Positions 19,522 to 28,911 of a stretch of DNA of 64,000 bases are shown one piece after another; positions within the stretch are counted from its first letter, which is position 1, and every line of letters starts with the position of its first letter. The notes under the pieces were generated by a model that was not told where the DNA came from, did no database searches, and saw only the letters and a program-made list of their open reading frames with translations. Both the position numbers and the translations under genes were made by a program. Source of the stretch: Terrabacter aerolatus (lineage in GTDB: Bacteria > Actinomycetota > Actinomycetes > Actinomycetales > Dermatophilaceae); the NCBI RefSeq assembly GCF_007991735.1, contig NZ_BJYX01000009.1:91464-155463 (forward strand), in the 5' to 3' direction.

Positions 19522-20844
19522 GTGCTCGCCGCTTTCGTACGCGCGTTCCGAACCCCGGACCTGCGCAAGAAGCTGCTCTTCACGCTCGGCATCATCGTGC
19601 TGTTCCGTCTCGGTTCGCACGTCCCGACGCCCGGCATCAGCTACAGCCTCGTGCAGAGCTGCCTGCAGGCCAGCAAGGGCCAGAGCGGTGACCAGAGCGG
19701 GTTCCTCAACCTGGCCAACCTCTTCAGTGGAGGTGCGCTGCTGCAGCTTTCCGTCTTCGCGCTGGGGATCATGCCGTACATCACGGCGAGCATCATCATC
19801 CAGCTGCTCACGGTCGTCATCCCGCGCTTCGAGGCGCTCAAGGAGGAGGGCCAGTCCGGGCAGAGCAAGCTGACGCAGTACACCCGCTACCTGACGATCG
19901 GTCTCGCGATCCTCCAGTCGTCGACCCTCGTCACCTTCGCGCGCAACCCCTCCAGCCTGTTCGGCGGCTCGTGCACGACGATCATGACCGACCAGTCGGT
20001 CGTCACGATCCTCATCATGGTCCTGACGATGACGGCCGGCACCGGCCTCATCATGTGGTTCGGCGAGCTCATCACCGACAAGGGTGTCGGCAACGGCATG
20101 TCCCTCATGATCTTCACCTCGATCGCCGCCGGCTTCCCGGCCTCGCTCTGGGGCATCAAGGAGAACAAGGGCTGGGGCACCTTCCTCGGCATCCTGCTCC
20201 TCGGCATCTTCGTCATCGCGGCGGTCGTCTTCGTCGAGCAGTCCCAGCGCCGCATCCCGGTGCAGTACGCCAAGCGGATGGTCGGCCGGCGCATGTACGG
20301 CGGCACGTCCACCTACATCCCGCTCAAGGTCAACATGGCGGGCGTCATCCCCGTCATCTTCGCGAGCTCGCTGCTCGCCCTGCCGGGGCTCGTCGCGCAG
20401 TTCAACACCCACGCCGACGGCAACAACCCGGCCTGGGTCCAGTGGGTCCAGGAGAACCTCGTCAAGGGTGACCACCCGATCTACATGGCGACCTACGTCG
20501 CCCTCATCCTCTTCTTCACGTTCTTCTACGTCTCGATCACGTTCAACCCGACCGAGGTCGCGGAGAACATGAAGAAGTACGGCGGTTTCATCCCGGGTAT
20601 CCGGGCCGGGCGACCCACGGCCGAGTACCTCAACTACGTCCTGACCCGAATCACCGTGCCGGGTGCCATCTACCTCGCCATCGTCTCGCTCATCCCGCTC
20701 GTGGCCCTCGTGCTCGTCGGTGCCAACCAGAACTTCCCGTTCGGTGGTACCTCGATCCTCATCGTCGTGGGTGTGGGTCTCGAGACGGTCAAGCAGATCG
20801 AGGCGCAGCTTCAGCAGCGTCACTACGAAGGGTTCCTCCGTTAA
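19522..20844 (+). CDS. secY: Preprotein translocase subunit SecY
   Basis: SecY is the membrane channel for protein export by the Sec system. The 440-residue product has about ten membrane segments and the family phrases AFRTPDLRKKLLFTLGI, RFEALKEEGQSGQSKLTQYTR and FNPTEVAENMKKYGGFIPG. The start chosen is GTG at 19522, because AGGAGG precedes it and the N-terminus then matches actinobacterial SecY; the ATG at 19486 would add 12 unrelated residues. The stop directly abuts adk. Confidence 0.97.
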   Translation: MLAAFVRAFRTPDLRKKLLFTLGIIVLFRLGSHVPTPGISYSLVQSCLQASKGQSGDQSGFLNLANLFSGGALLQLSVFALGIMPYITASIIIQLLTVVIPRFEALKEEGQSGQSKLTQYTRYLTIGLAILQSSTLVTFARNPSSLFGGSCTTIMTDQSVVTILIMVLTMTAGTGLIMWFGELITDKGVGNGMSLMIFTSIAAGFPASLWGIKENKGWGTFLGILLLGIFVIAAVVFVEQSQRRIPVQYAKRMVGRRMYGGTSTYIPLKVNMAGVIPVIFASSLLALPGLVAQFNTHADGNNPAWVQWVQENLVKGDHPIYMATYVALILFFTFFYVSITFNPTEVAENMKKYGGFIPGIRAGRPTAEYLNYVLTRITVPGAIYLAIVSLIPLVALVLVGANQNFPFGGTSILIVVGVGLETVKQIEAQLQQRHYEGFLR

Positions 20845-21414
20845 ATGCGACTGATCATCCTCGGCCCGCCCGGCGCCGGTAAGGGCACGCAGGCCGCCCG
20901 GATCGCCGAGCGCCTCGGCATCCCGGCCATCTCGACCGGCGACATCTTCCGCGCCAACATCAAGGACCAGACCCCGCTCGGGGTCAAGGTCGACGAGATC
21001 ATCAAGTCCGGTGGCTACGTCTCCGACGACATCACCAACGAGATCGTCGAGGACCGGCTGACCTGGGACGACGCCGAGGGCGGCTTCCTGCTCGACGGCT
21101 ACCCGCGCACGGCCGGCCAGGTCGACGCGCTCGACGCGATGCTGTCGCGCCACGGGCACGCCCTCGACGCCGTGCTCGAGCTCGAGGTCGACGAGGACGC
21201 GATCGTCCAGCGGCTGCTCAAGCGCGCCGAGACCGAGGGTCGCGCCGACGACACCGAGGACGTCATCCGCCAGCGCCAGGCGATCTACCGCAAGGAGACC
21301 GCGCCGCTCGCGCAGCACTACGAGCTCGTCGGTCTCCTCGTCAAGGTCGACGGCATGGGTGCCGTCGACGAGGTCACCGACCGTGTCATCGCGGCCCTGC
21401 CGCAGCACGGCTGA
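20845..21414 (+). CDS. adk: Adenylate kinase
   Basis: It interconverts ATP + AMP and 2 ADP. The 189-residue protein has the P-loop GPPGAGKGTQ at residues 7-16, the AMP-binding ISTGDIFRANI and DGYPRTAGQVDAL. The LID segment is of the short, zinc-free form (KRAETEGRADDTEDVIRQR). The ATG follows the secY TAA with no gap, so the genes are coupled. Confidence 0.96.
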   Translation: MRLIILGPPGAGKGTQAARIAERLGIPAISTGDIFRANIKDQTPLGVKVDEIIKSGGYVSDDITNEIVEDRLTWDDAEGGFLLDGYPRTAGQVDALDAMLSRHGHALDAVLELEVDEDAIVQRLLKRAETEGRADDTEDVIRQRQAIYRKETAPLAQHYELVGLLVKVDGMGAVDEVTDRVIAALPQHG

Positions 21415-21453
21415 GCGCGACCGCTCCAGCGCAGCCACCACGAAGGACCACGA

Positions 21454-22308
21454 ATGTTCGGACGCCGTAACCGGCTCCAGGGTCGCACCGACGAGCAGCT
21501 CCTCCTCATGCGTGAGGCGGGGCTGCTCGTGGGTCGCACCCTCGAGCTGCTCGCCGCCGAGGTGCGACCGGGCATGACGACGCTCGAGCTCGACCGCCTC
21601 GCCGAGGAGTTCATCCGCAGCAACGGCGGCATCCCGAACTTCCAGCTCGTGCCCGGCTACCGCCACACGCTCTGCACGAGCGTCAACGACGAGGTCGTCC
21701 ACGGCATCCCGGGGCCGCGGGTGCTCGAGGCCGGCGACATCGTCTCGGTCGACTGCGGCGCCGAGGTCAAGGGCTGGAACGGCGACGCCGCGTTCACCGC
21801 CGTCGTCGGCGGCCGCGAGGCGGGCCGGCCGGAGGACCTCGCGCTCATCGACGCGACCGAGGCGAGCCTCTACGCCGGCATCGCCGCGATGCAGGTGGGC
21901 GGCCGCCTCTTCGCCGTCGGTGACGCGGTCGAGGCGAGCATCGAGGCCGCGGCCGAGCGTGACGGCCACACCTACGGCGTCATCGACGAGTACGTCGGCC
22001 ACGGCATCGGCACCGAGATGCACATGGACCCGCAGATCCCGAACTACGCCGTGCGCGAGACGGGCCCGAAGCTCGTCGACGGTTTCACCGGGGCCATCGA
22101 GCCGATGGTGACGCTCGGCGGGATCGACACCAAGGTGCTTGCGGACGACTGGACGGTGGTGACCCTCGACGGCACCCGTGCCGCCCACTGGGAGCACTCG
22201 GTCGCCGTGCGACAGGACGGCCTGTGGATCCTCACGGCCGTCGACGGCGGCAAGGCTGCCCTCGAGGCCGCGGGCGCGGCATACGCCCCCCTCGACGCGA
22301 CTGCGTGA
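21454..22308 (+). CDS. map: Methionine aminopeptidase type I
   Basis: It removes the initiator methionine from nascent proteins. The 284-residue product has the five metal ligands in their usual contexts: SVDCGAEVKGWNGDAAF (two Asp), VGHGIGTEMH (His), GAIEPM (Glu) and WEHSVAV (Glu), plus the substrate-contact His in DEVVHGIPG. It lies 39 bp after adk, the classical secY-adk-map order. Confidence 0.95.
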   Translation: MFGRRNRLQGRTDEQLLLMREAGLLVGRTLELLAAEVRPGMTTLELDRLAEEFIRSNGGIPNFQLVPGYRHTLCTSVNDEVVHGIPGPRVLEAGDIVSVDCGAEVKGWNGDAAFTAVVGGREAGRPEDLALIDATEASLYAGIAAMQVGGRLFAVGDAVEASIEAAAERDGHTYGVIDEYVGHGIGTEMHMDPQIPNYAVRETGPKLVDGFTGAIEPMVTLGGIDTKVLADDWTVVTLDGTRAAHWEHSVAVRQDGLWILTAVDGGKAALEAAGAAYAPLDATA

Positions 22309-22353
22309 GCCCGCACGCCCACGACGACGGCGGGGCAGCGTAGCCTCGCGCTC

Positions 22354-23796
22354 GTGAGCCTTCCCCGCAGCACCCCGTCGGCGCAGGACGTCGACGCCTC
22401 CGGCCTCATCGCCTTCGTCGACGCGGCCGAGCGCGACCGCCTCGGCCTGCACAGCCTCATGGTCGTGCGCCACGGCCACGTCGTCGCCGAGGGGTGGTGG
22501 AGGCCGTATGCCGCGAGCCGCGTCCACCTCGCCTACTCCCTCTCGAAGACGGTGACGGCCACCGCCGTGGGCTTCCTCGTGCAGGAGGGGCGCCTCTCGC
22601 TCGACGACCGCGTGCTCGACCACTTCCCCGAGGTCGACCGCAGTGCCGTCGCCGAGGGCTGGGCCGACGTGCGCCTGCGGCACTGCCTCTCCATGACCGT
22701 CGGTCACGAGGAGGACGCGTGGCCCCACGTCTTCGACCGGATGAGCGGCAGCGACTTCGGGGACGCCGCCCACCCGAGCGACTGGGTGCCGCGGGTCTTC
22801 GCGACGAACCCCACCCGTCCGCCCGGCACGGTGTTCGCCTACAACCAGGTCGCGACCTACCTGCTCTCGCTCGTCGTCGGCCGGGTCGCCGGGGCCGGGG
22901 TGCCCGAGATGCTGCGCCCGAGGCTGCTCGAGCCGATGGGGCTGCCCGACATCCCGTGGCACCGCGACCCGCTCGGTCGCGAGCTCGGGTTCACCGGCTC
23001 GCACCTGACGACCGAGGCCATCGCCTCGATCGCCCAGCTCTACCTCGACCGTGGGCGGTGGCAGGGACGGCAGCTGCTCTCCGAGGCGTGGGTCGAGGAG
23101 GCGACGCGGGCCTTCGGTCCGCTCAACGAGGACCCCGGGGCCGACGAGGACTGGAGCCGCGGCTACGGCTACTCGTTCTGGATGCAGCGCCACGGCTACC
23201 GCGGCGACGGCGCCTACGGTCAGTTCCTCGTCGTCCTTCCGGAGCACGACGCCGTCGTGGCGATCACGGCCGAGCAGGCCCGCATGCAGTCGACGCTGGA
23301 CGGCCTCTGGGAGCACGTGGTGCCGGCGATGGGCGCGGCGGGCTCGGGCGACTCCGACCGCGAGCTGGCCGAGCGGCTCGCCGCCCTCGAGATCCCCGCC
23401 ATGTCGGGCGACGCCCTCGGGCCGGAGTACGCCGAGTTCAACCGATCAGACGCCTCGGACCTCGCCGCCGACTACACGGCCGTCTCCGTGACCCGCGACG
23501 GGGCCGACCACGTGCTCGGGCTCCTGCGACGCGGCGAGTGGCTGCGGGTGCCCGTCGGTCGCGGTGCGTGGAGCGAGGGCCGGCTCGTGGCCGGGGGAGC
23601 GACCCTCCCGGTCGTCTCGAGCGGCGGCTGGGTCGACGAGGACACCTTCCGGGCCGAGGTCATCGCCATCGAGTCCCCGCACCGGTTCCGTCTCGAGGCG
23701 CGCCTGCGCAGCTCGGACGCCGACCTGACCTGGCGGATGGTGCCGCTCACCGGCTACGACCCGCTCTGGCTCGCGACGCGCTGGGCGCGGGACTGA
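22354..23796 (+). CDS. Beta-lactamase-family serine hydrolase
   Basis: A 480-residue protein of the class C beta-lactamase/penicillin-binding family (PF00144), which also includes esterases and D-aminopeptidases. The catalytic SxxK is S62-L-S-K65 in AYSLSKTVTA, and FAYNQ supplies the Tyr-x-Asn-like element. There is no signal peptide, so it is probably cytoplasmic and more likely an esterase or peptidase than a resistance enzyme. It starts with GTG at 22354, 45 bp after map. A C-terminal beta domain of about 130 residues follows the catalytic part. Confidence 0.85.
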   Translation: MSLPRSTPSAQDVDASGLIAFVDAAERDRLGLHSLMVVRHGHVVAEGWWRPYAASRVHLAYSLSKTVTATAVGFLVQEGRLSLDDRVLDHFPEVDRSAVAEGWADVRLRHCLSMTVGHEEDAWPHVFDRMSGSDFGDAAHPSDWVPRVFATNPTRPPGTVFAYNQVATYLLSLVVGRVAGAGVPEMLRPRLLEPMGLPDIPWHRDPLGRELGFTGSHLTTEAIASIAQLYLDRGRWQGRQLLSEAWVEEATRAFGPLNEDPGADEDWSRGYGYSFWMQRHGYRGDGAYGQFLVVLPEHDAVVAITAEQARMQSTLDGLWEHVVPAMGAAGSGDSDRELAERLAALEIPAMSGDALGPEYAEFNRSDASDLAADYTAVSVTRDGADHVLGLLRRGEWLRVPVGRGAWSEGRLVAGGATLPVVSSGGWVDEDTFRAEVIAIESPHRFRLEARLRSSDADLTWRMVPLTGYDPLWLATRWARD

Positions 23797-23896
23797 CCGG
23801 TCGGCCTGCCGAGCCTCTGCGCACCAGGCCGTGACCGCTGTCGGTGTCCGGGTGGACAATCGGTGGTGCCGCGCGAGGCGGCGGAAGGGGGCCACG

Positions 23897-25504
23897 ATGG
23901 CCGCGGAGGAGAGCACCACCGGAGTGACGGCGCCGGCCGGACCGGTCGAACCGGTCGAACCGGTCGGCCCGGTCGGCCCGGTCGGACCGGTCGGACCTGG
24001 GGGATCGGCAGGGCCTCAGGCCTCCGCCGGCGCGCCCTACCGGGCGGGGGTGCCCGAGGGGCACAACCCGTGGCCCGCCCTCTGGGCGATGGTCATCGGC
24101 TTCTTCATGATCCTCGTCGACTCGACCATCGTGTCGGTGGCGACACCCGCGATCCTGCGGGGCCTGCGCACCGACGTCAACAGCGTCATCTGGGTCACGA
24201 GCGCCTACCTGCTGGCCTACGCCACCCCCCTGCTCATCACCGGCCGGCTCGGCGACCGCTTCGGCCCGAAGAACCTCTACCTCGTCGGGCTCACCGTCTT
24301 CACGGTCGCCTCGCTGTGGTGCGGCCTCACCGGCACGATCACCGGCCTCATCGTCGCCCGCGTCGTGCAGGGCCTCGGCGCGTCGATGCTGACGCCGCAG
24401 ACGATGGCCGTCATCACCCGCACCTTCCCGGCCGCCTCCCGCGGACAGGCGATGGCGCTCTGGGGGGCGACCGCGGGCGTCGCGATCCTCGTCGGCCCCG
24501 TCGTCGGTGGCCTGCTCGTCGACGGTCCCGGGTGGGAGTGGATCTTCTTCATCAACGTCCCGGTGGGCGTCATCGCGTTCGTGCTCGCCGCCCGGCTCGT
24601 GCCACGGCTCGAGACCCACAGCCACCGCTTCGACTGGCTCGGCGTGGCGCTCTCGGCGGTCGGGATGTTCCTGCTCGTCTTCGGCGTCCAGGAGGGGGAG
24701 ACCTACGACTGGGGCACGATCACCGGCTTCGTGTCCGTGCCGCTGCTCATCGGGGCGGGCCTGCTCGTGCTCGGCGTCTTCGTCTGGTGGCAGGCCCGCA
24801 ACACGAGTGAGCCGCTGCTGCCGCTCCGGCTCTTCGGCGACCGCAACTTCTCCCTGGCCAACATCGCGATCACGAGCATCGGCTTCTCGATCACGGCGAT
24901 GGCCTTCCCGTTCATGCTCTACGCCCAGGCCGTCCGGGGCCTGTCACCGACGTCCGCGGCCCTGCTCCTCGCCCCGATGGCGGTCATCTCAGGTGGCTTG
25001 GCGCCGGTGGCCGGCCGGCTCGCGGACCGGGTGCACCCGCGCGGCATCACGGCGGTCGGCATCGGCCTGACCTCGGCGTCCCTGCTCTGGCTGGCCCTCG
25101 TCATGCACCCCGAGACCCAGACGTGGCTGCTCCTGCTGCCCATGGCCCTCATGGGCGTGGGCAACGCGTTCATGTGGGGCCCGCTCGGGGCCACCGCCAC
25201 CCGCAACCTGCCGCTGTCGTCCGCCGGGGCCGGCTCCGGTGTCTACAACACGACGCGCCAGGTCGGAGCGGTCCTCGGCAGCGCGGCCATCGCGGCCGTC
25301 ATCCAGGCCCGCCTGTCCGCCGACCTGCCGGGCATCCCCGGAGACCTCGGCGGTCTGCAGGCCTCCGGCGCCGCGATGCCGGCCCGGGTCGCCGAGGCCT
25401 TCGCGACGGCGATGTCGGAGTCGATGATGCTTCCGGCCGCCGTGCTCGTCATCGGCGTCGTCGCGGTCCTCTTCTTCGAGCGACCCGCCAGCCACCCCCA
25501 CTGA
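23897..25504 (+). CDS. MFS exporter of the DHA2 (EmrB/QacA) family
   Basis: A 535-residue inner-membrane protein with about 14 transmembrane segments. Motif A is seen as GRLGDRFGPKN, and LVDSTIVSVATPAI and VVQGLGASMLTPQTM are typical DHA2 phrases. These transporters use proton motive force to expel drugs or metabolites. The start is ATG at 23897 behind GGAAGGGGG. The first 45 residues are a low-complexity Gly-Pro-Val/Glu repeat (encoded at 23941-23994) ahead of the first membrane helix, unusual for the family. Substrate unknown. Confidence 0.9.
   Translation: MAAEESTTGVTAPAGPVEPVEPVGPVGPVGPVGPGGSAGPQASAGAPYRAGVPEGHNPWPALWAMVIGFFMILVDSTIVSVATPAILRGLRTDVNSVIWVTSAYLLAYATPLLITGRLGDRFGPKNLYLVGLTVFTVASLWCGLTGTITGLIVARVVQGLGASMLTPQTMAVITRTFPAASRGQAMALWGATAGVAILVGPVVGGLLVDGPGWEWIFFINVPVGVIAFVLAARLVPRLETHSHRFDWLGVALSAVGMFLLVFGVQEGETYDWGTITGFVSVPLLIGAGLLVLGVFVWWQARNTSEPLLPLRLFGDRNFSLANIAITSIGFSITAMAFPFMLYAQAVRGLSPTSAALLLAPMAVISGGLAPVAGRLADRVHPRGITAVGIGLTSASLLWLALVMHPETQTWLLLLPMALMGVGNAFMWGPLGATATRNLPLSSAGAGSGVYNTTRQVGAVLGSAAIAAVIQARLSADLPGIPGDLGGLQASGAAMPARVAEAFATAMSESMMLPAAVLVIGVVAVLFFERPASHPH
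23941..23994 (+). repeat. 9-bp tandem repeat inside the exporter gene
   Basis: Six copies of a 9-bp unit, ACCGGTCGA or a variant (ACCGGTCGG, CCCGGTCGG), lie in frame and encode E/G-P-V repeats at the N-terminus of the DHA2 exporter. Because the unit is a multiple of three, copy-number change would lengthen or shorten the cytoplasmic tail without a frameshift. Confidence 0.8.
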
Positions 25505-25532
25505 GGCGTCGACGCGGACCGCACGGCTACAG

Positions 25533-26246
25533 CTAGCGGCCGAGCTCTCCGGGACTGCCTCCCACGTGGACGACCATGCGCTCGGCGACGACCCGGGCGT
25601 TCGCCCGCAGCACGTGGAGCGGCACCCGGGGGAGGTTCTCCTCCCAGTCGATGAGCGGCGACCCGCGGAACTGCAGCATCCGGGCGGGCCGGCCGAAGAA
25701 GAACAGGTGCAGGTGGGCACCGCCGTCCCCGTACTTCGCGAGCTGGACCCGGCCGACGCTCGGCACGTGCTCGACCGCGTCGGAGATCGCGACGACGAGC
25801 TGGCCCATCTCGGCGGCGAGACCACCCGGGAGGGAGGGCAGGTCGTGGTGCTCCAGCGGCATGAGCATGAGCATCACGGGCAGACCGGTGTCGTCCGAGA
25901 ACGTGAGCCGCCAGCGCTCGTTGGACCACACGAGCCGGTCCTCGCCGGGGGTGGAGTCGCCCGCGCACCAGCAGTCCTCGGGGCGCTCGCCGCGACGCGG
26001 TGGCTCCTCGTCCGCCGGCGGCCCCACCGGCTTGAGCCGAAGGCCCTCGGTCTCGTAGGGGTAGATGTCCCAGCCGGGCATCTCCTCGACGGCCACCGGC
26101 AGGCGTCCGTCGGGACCTGCGGCGGCCGCGATCCGCGCGTAGTAGTCCTCGACCTCCTCGGCCTCAGCCGGCGGAGCGCTCACGGCGTCCGTCTCGTCGG
26201 CGGGTGCGGGCGGGGGAGAGGCGTCGTCGCCGGGCTCGGTCACCAC
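25533..26246 (-). CDS. HIT-like protein
   Basis: A 237-residue protein whose C-terminal half carries GGAHLHLFFFGRP, an HxH-type motif resembling the histidine triad of nucleotide hydrolases and transferases, although the third His is not in the strict place. The N-terminal 30 residues are Pro/Ala/Glu-rich. It is on the minus strand, convergent with the exporter and divergent from infA. The exact substrate is unknown. One GTATGCCG octamer lies 5 bp upstream of its start. Confidence 0.7.
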   Translation of the reverse strand: MVTEPGDDASPPPAPADETDAVSAPPAEAEEVEDYYARIAAAAGPDGRLPVAVEEMPGWDIYPYETEGLRLKPVGPPADEEPPRRGERPEDCWCAGDSTPGEDRLVWSNERWRLTFSDDTGLPVMLMLMPLEHHDLPSLPGGLAAEMGQLVVAISDAVEHVPSVGRVQLAKYGDGGAHLHLFFFGRPARMLQFRGSPLIDWEENLPRVPLHVLRANARVVAERMVVHVGGSPGELGR

Positions 26247-26412
26247 GCCAGTATGCCGCCGTCACGCGTCGTGAGCCCGGTGATGCGATCCGGGTGGGTC
26301 CACCCGCCGCCCCGACACGGAGCTGGAGACCCGAGCCGAGGTGAGGGCAGGACCCGTGCCGTCACCGGCGCGGCGCGGCGGCTTGCGCTAGGACCCGGGG
26401 GCCGGCACCGAT

Positions 26413-26441
26413 TTCAGGAACGGCGGCATCTGGCGTATTCT
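26413..26441 (+). promoter_or_regulatory. Likely promoter of infA
   Basis: TTCAGG (26413-26418) and TATTCT (26436-26441) with a 17-bp spacer. The -10 is good, the -35 moderate, and the -35 again follows a GATTT context. It predicts a leader of about 125 nt before infA. The rest of the 325-bp gap 26247-26571 shows only the octamer at 26251. Confidence 0.5.
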
Positions 26442-26571
26442 TGTGCGTTGGGTGTCGTGTGCCTCGACGCCCGAGTCGCGCCTGTGCCCCGAGAACGACT
26501 GGGGCACGGCAACCAGGCACGCCCCAAGGCCGGCTCAGTCCGAGTCGGCCAGCTACAGATAGACGGAGGAT

Positions 26572-26793
26572 ATGGCCAAGAAGGACGGTGTCATCGAGAT
26601 CGAGGGCACGATCGTCGAGGCTCTCCCGAACGCGATGTTCCGGGTTGAGCTCTCCAACGGTCACAAGGTGCTCGCACACATCTCGGGCAAGATGCGACAG
26701 CACTACATCCGGATCCTCCCTGAGGACCGCGTGGTGGTGGAGCTCTCGCCCTATGACCTGACCCGCGGTCGGATCGTCTTCCGCTACCGCTGA
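26572..26793 (+). CDS. infA: Translation initiation factor IF-1
   Basis: IF-1 binds the 30S A site during initiation. The 73-residue OB-fold protein begins [20 protein letters not shown] and ends [10 protein letters not shown], the exact family length. GGAGGAT precedes the ATG. It opens the infA-rpmJ-rpsM-rpsK-rpsD-rpoA-rplQ block. Confidence 0.97.
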   Translation: MAKKDGVIEIEGTIVEALPNAMFRVELSNGHKVLAHISGKMRQHYIRILPEDRVVVELSPYDLTRGRIVFRYR

Positions 26794-26948
26794 GCACGAA
26801 GGCCGGCCAGGACCAGCCCGCGCGAGCGGGGTGCCCGGCCGGGACGAGTGCACGGCACCAACTCCCGATTACACAACCAAGCACCTGACCGTCGCGCGCC
26901 CTCCGGGGCGCGAGTGGGCCGGGTGCGCGATCTGAAGACAGCAGGCAG

Positions 26949-27062
26949 ATGAAGGTTCAGCCGAGCGTCAAGAAGATCTGCGACAAGTGCAAGGTGATCC
27001 GCCGCAACGGTCGGGTCATGGTGATCTGCGAGAACCTGCGCCACAAGCAGCGCCAGGGCTGA
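26949..27062 (+). CDS. rpmJ: 50S ribosomal protein L36, zinc-binding form
   Basis: A 37-codon gene: [17 protein letters not shown]... ending LRHKQRQG. It is the zinc-binding form with C11, C14, C27 and H32 as ligands. The ATG at 26949 follows GCAGGCAG. It lies 155 bp after infA, the standard order. Together with the type Z rpsN it shows that the zinc-dependent ribosomal set is encoded here. Confidence 0.95.
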   Translation: MKVQPSVKKICDKCKVIRRNGRVMVICENLRHKQRQG

Positions 27063-27173
27063 GCAGACCCACCACCCTCGCCGTCGACAGACTTTCGACA
27101 GCACGCAAGACAAGTGAATGAAAGCAGCACCCGGCCCCTGATGACCGACCGTCGTGTCGGCGCAGGACGTCAC

Positions 27174-27224
27174 CCCCGGCACGGAGGCCGGGGACCGGTG
27201 GCCCGTCCTTCTGTGTGACGGGCC
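27174..27224 (+). promoter_or_regulatory. Two hairpins in the rpmJ-rpsM gap
   Basis: CCCCGGC (27174-27180) pairs with GCCGGGG (27187-27193), and GGCCCGTC (27200-27207) pairs with GACGGGCC (27217-27224). They lie 60-110 nt before rpsM in a 225-bp gap and could be an attenuator, a processing site or a protein-binding leader for the rpsM-rpsK-rpsD group. I found no clear promoter hexamers. Confidence 0.4.
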
Positions 27225-27287
27225 GTGACCCCGGATCGGTGCCCTGCTCCAGACCTCCGCGAAACAGAAATCAGGAGACAACCCAAC

Positions 27288-27662
27288 ATGGCTCGTCTTG
27301 TTGGAGTCGACCTTCCGCGCGAGAAGCGCGTCGAGGTCGCACTGACCTACATCTTCGGTGTCGGTCGTACCCGTTCCAAGCAGGCGCTGGTTGCCACCGG
27401 CGTCGACCCCAACACCCGCGTCAAGGACCTCGGTGAGACCGAGCTCGTTGCGCTTCGTGACTTCCTCGAGGGCAACTACCGCCTCGAGGGTGACCTTCGC
27501 CGTGAGGTGCAGGCCGACATCCGCCGCAAGGTCGAGATCGGCTCCTACGAAGGTCTGCGTCACCGTCGTGGTCTGCCCGTGCGCGGTCAGCGCACCAAGA
27601 CCAACGCGCGCACCCGCAAGGGTCCGAAGCGCACCGTGGCCGGCAAGAAGAAGGCCCGCTGA
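27288..27662 (+). CDS. rpsM: 30S ribosomal protein S13
   Basis: S13 contacts the P-site tRNA and the 50S subunit. The 124-residue protein begins [20 protein letters not shown] and has the basic tail [20 protein letters not shown]. It starts with ATG at 27288 after an AGGAGA site; a GTG-type start further upstream would add an unrelated extension. Confidence 0.97.
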   Translation: MARLVGVDLPREKRVEVALTYIFGVGRTRSKQALVATGVDPNTRVKDLGETELVALRDFLEGNYRLEGDLRREVQADIRRKVEIGSYEGLRHRRGLPVRGQRTKTNARTRKGPKRTVAGKKKAR

Positions 27663-27719
27663 CGCTGATCGCCCCCGCGATCGCGTCTCACCGACATTCA
27701 GTTCTGACGTAGGAGAAAA

Positions 27720-28115
27720 ATGCCTCCCAAGGCTCGCGTGACGAAGGTTCGTCGCAAGGAGAAGAAGAACGTCGCCCACGGGCACGCTCACATCAAGAGC
27801 ACGTTCAACAACACGATCATCTCGATCACGGACCCCACCGGCGCCGTGATCGCCTGGGCCTCCGCCGGCCAGGTCGGCTTCAAGGGCTCGCGCAAGTCCA
27901 CCCCGTTCGCTGCCCAGATGGCCGCCGAGGCTGCTGCCCGCCGCGCCATGGAGCACGGCATGCGCAAGGTCGACGTCTTCGTGAAGGGCCCGGGCTCGGG
28001 TCGCGAGACGGCGATCCGTTCGCTCACCGCCACCGGCCTGGAGGTCGGCGCGATCAGCGACGTCACGCCCACGCCGCACAACGGTGTCCGCCCGCCCAAG
28101 CGCCGTCGCGTCTGA
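27720..28115 (+). CDS. rpsK: 30S ribosomal protein S11
   Basis: S11 lines the mRNA exit path. The 131-residue product contains [20 protein letters not shown] and ends [15 protein letters not shown], fully typical. It follows rpsM after 57 bp with GTAGGAG before the ATG. Confidence 0.97.
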   Translation: MPPKARVTKVRRKEKKNVAHGHAHIKSTFNNTIISITDPTGAVIAWASAGQVGFKGSRKSTPFAAQMAAEAAARRAMEHGMRKVDVFVKGPGSGRETAIRSLTATGLEVGAISDVTPTPHNGVRPPKRRRV

Positions 28116-28147
28116 TCCGGCACTGAGCGAGAGAGAGAACTAGGAAC

Positions 28148-28756
28148 ATGGCTCGTTACACCGGCCCGATCACCAAGAAGTCCCGCCGCCTGAAGATGGA
28201 CCTCGTCGGCGGCGACAAGAACTTCGAGCTCCGCCCGTTCCCGCCCGGCCAGCACGGCCGTCGCCGGATCCAGGAGAAGGAGTACCTGACGCAGCTGCAG
28301 GAGAAGCAGCGCGCTCGCTTCCAGTACGGCGTCATGGAGAAGCAGTTCGTCCGCTACTACAAGGAAGCGGCGAAGCGCCCCGGCAAGACCGGTGAGAACC
28401 TTCTCCAGATCCTCGAGTCGCGTCTCGACAACGTGGTCTACCGTGCGGGCCTGGCCCGCACCCGCCGCCACGCGCGTCAGCTCGTGACGCACGGTCACTT
28501 CGAGGTCAACGGCGTGCGCGTCGACGTCCCGAGCTACCGCGTCGAGCAGTACGACATCATCACGGTCCGCAAGCAGTCGGTCGAGACCTTCCCGTTCGAG
28601 CTGGCTCGCCAGACGTTCGGCGAGCGTCCCGTCCCGGCCTGGATGCAGGTCGTCGACGGCTCGCTCCAGATCCTCATCCACCAGCTCCCGGTGCGTGCTC
28701 AGATCGACTCGCAGCTCACCGAGCAGCTGATCGTCGAGCTCTACTCGAAGAACTGA
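28148..28756 (+). CDS. rpsD: 30S ribosomal protein S4, cysteine-free form
   Basis: S4 is a primary 16S rRNA binding protein. The 202-residue protein has the S4 RNA-binding domain (SRLDNVVYRAGLARTRRHAR). It contains no cysteine, so it is the zinc-free form, unlike the zinc-binding S14 and L36 in the same block. A strong hairpin follows the stop. Confidence 0.97.
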   Translation: MARYTGPITKKSRRLKMDLVGGDKNFELRPFPPGQHGRRRIQEKEYLTQLQEKQRARFQYGVMEKQFVRYYKEAAKRPGKTGENLLQILESRLDNVVYRAGLARTRRHARQLVTHGHFEVNGVRVDVPSYRVEQYDIITVRKQSVETFPFELARQTFGERPVPAWMQVVDGSLQILIHQLPVRAQIDSQLTEQLIVELYSKN

Positions 28757-28762
28757 TCAAGG

Positions 28763-28800
28763 TTCGGTATGCCGTGAAGCCCGCTTCACGGCATACCGAA
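28763..28800 (+). terminator. Hairpin after rpsD built from GTATGCCG
   Basis: TTCGGTATGCCGTGAAG (28763-28779) and CTTCACGGCATACCGAA (28784-28800) form a perfect 17-bp stem with a 4-nt loop, 6 bp after the rpsD stop. There is only a weak T-containing tail. Each arm holds one GTATGCCG octamer. It probably ends or attenuates the transcript ahead of rpoA. Confidence 0.7.
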
Positions 28801-28911
28801 TCCTTGCGTGGGGTCGCGCTCGCAGACAGAGCCGAGCCGGCCCGCCCGGATCACGACCGGGCAGTTTCACGAGGCGTCATATGGCGGTCGCCCGTGGGAA
28901 GGAAATGAACA

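Noticed and set aside
18625..23316. Open frame of 1563 codons on the minus strand across rpmD to the serine hydrolase
   Set aside because: It runs through several well-identified plus-strand genes and has the Arg/Asp/Glu/Gly composition of a high-GC antisense frame.
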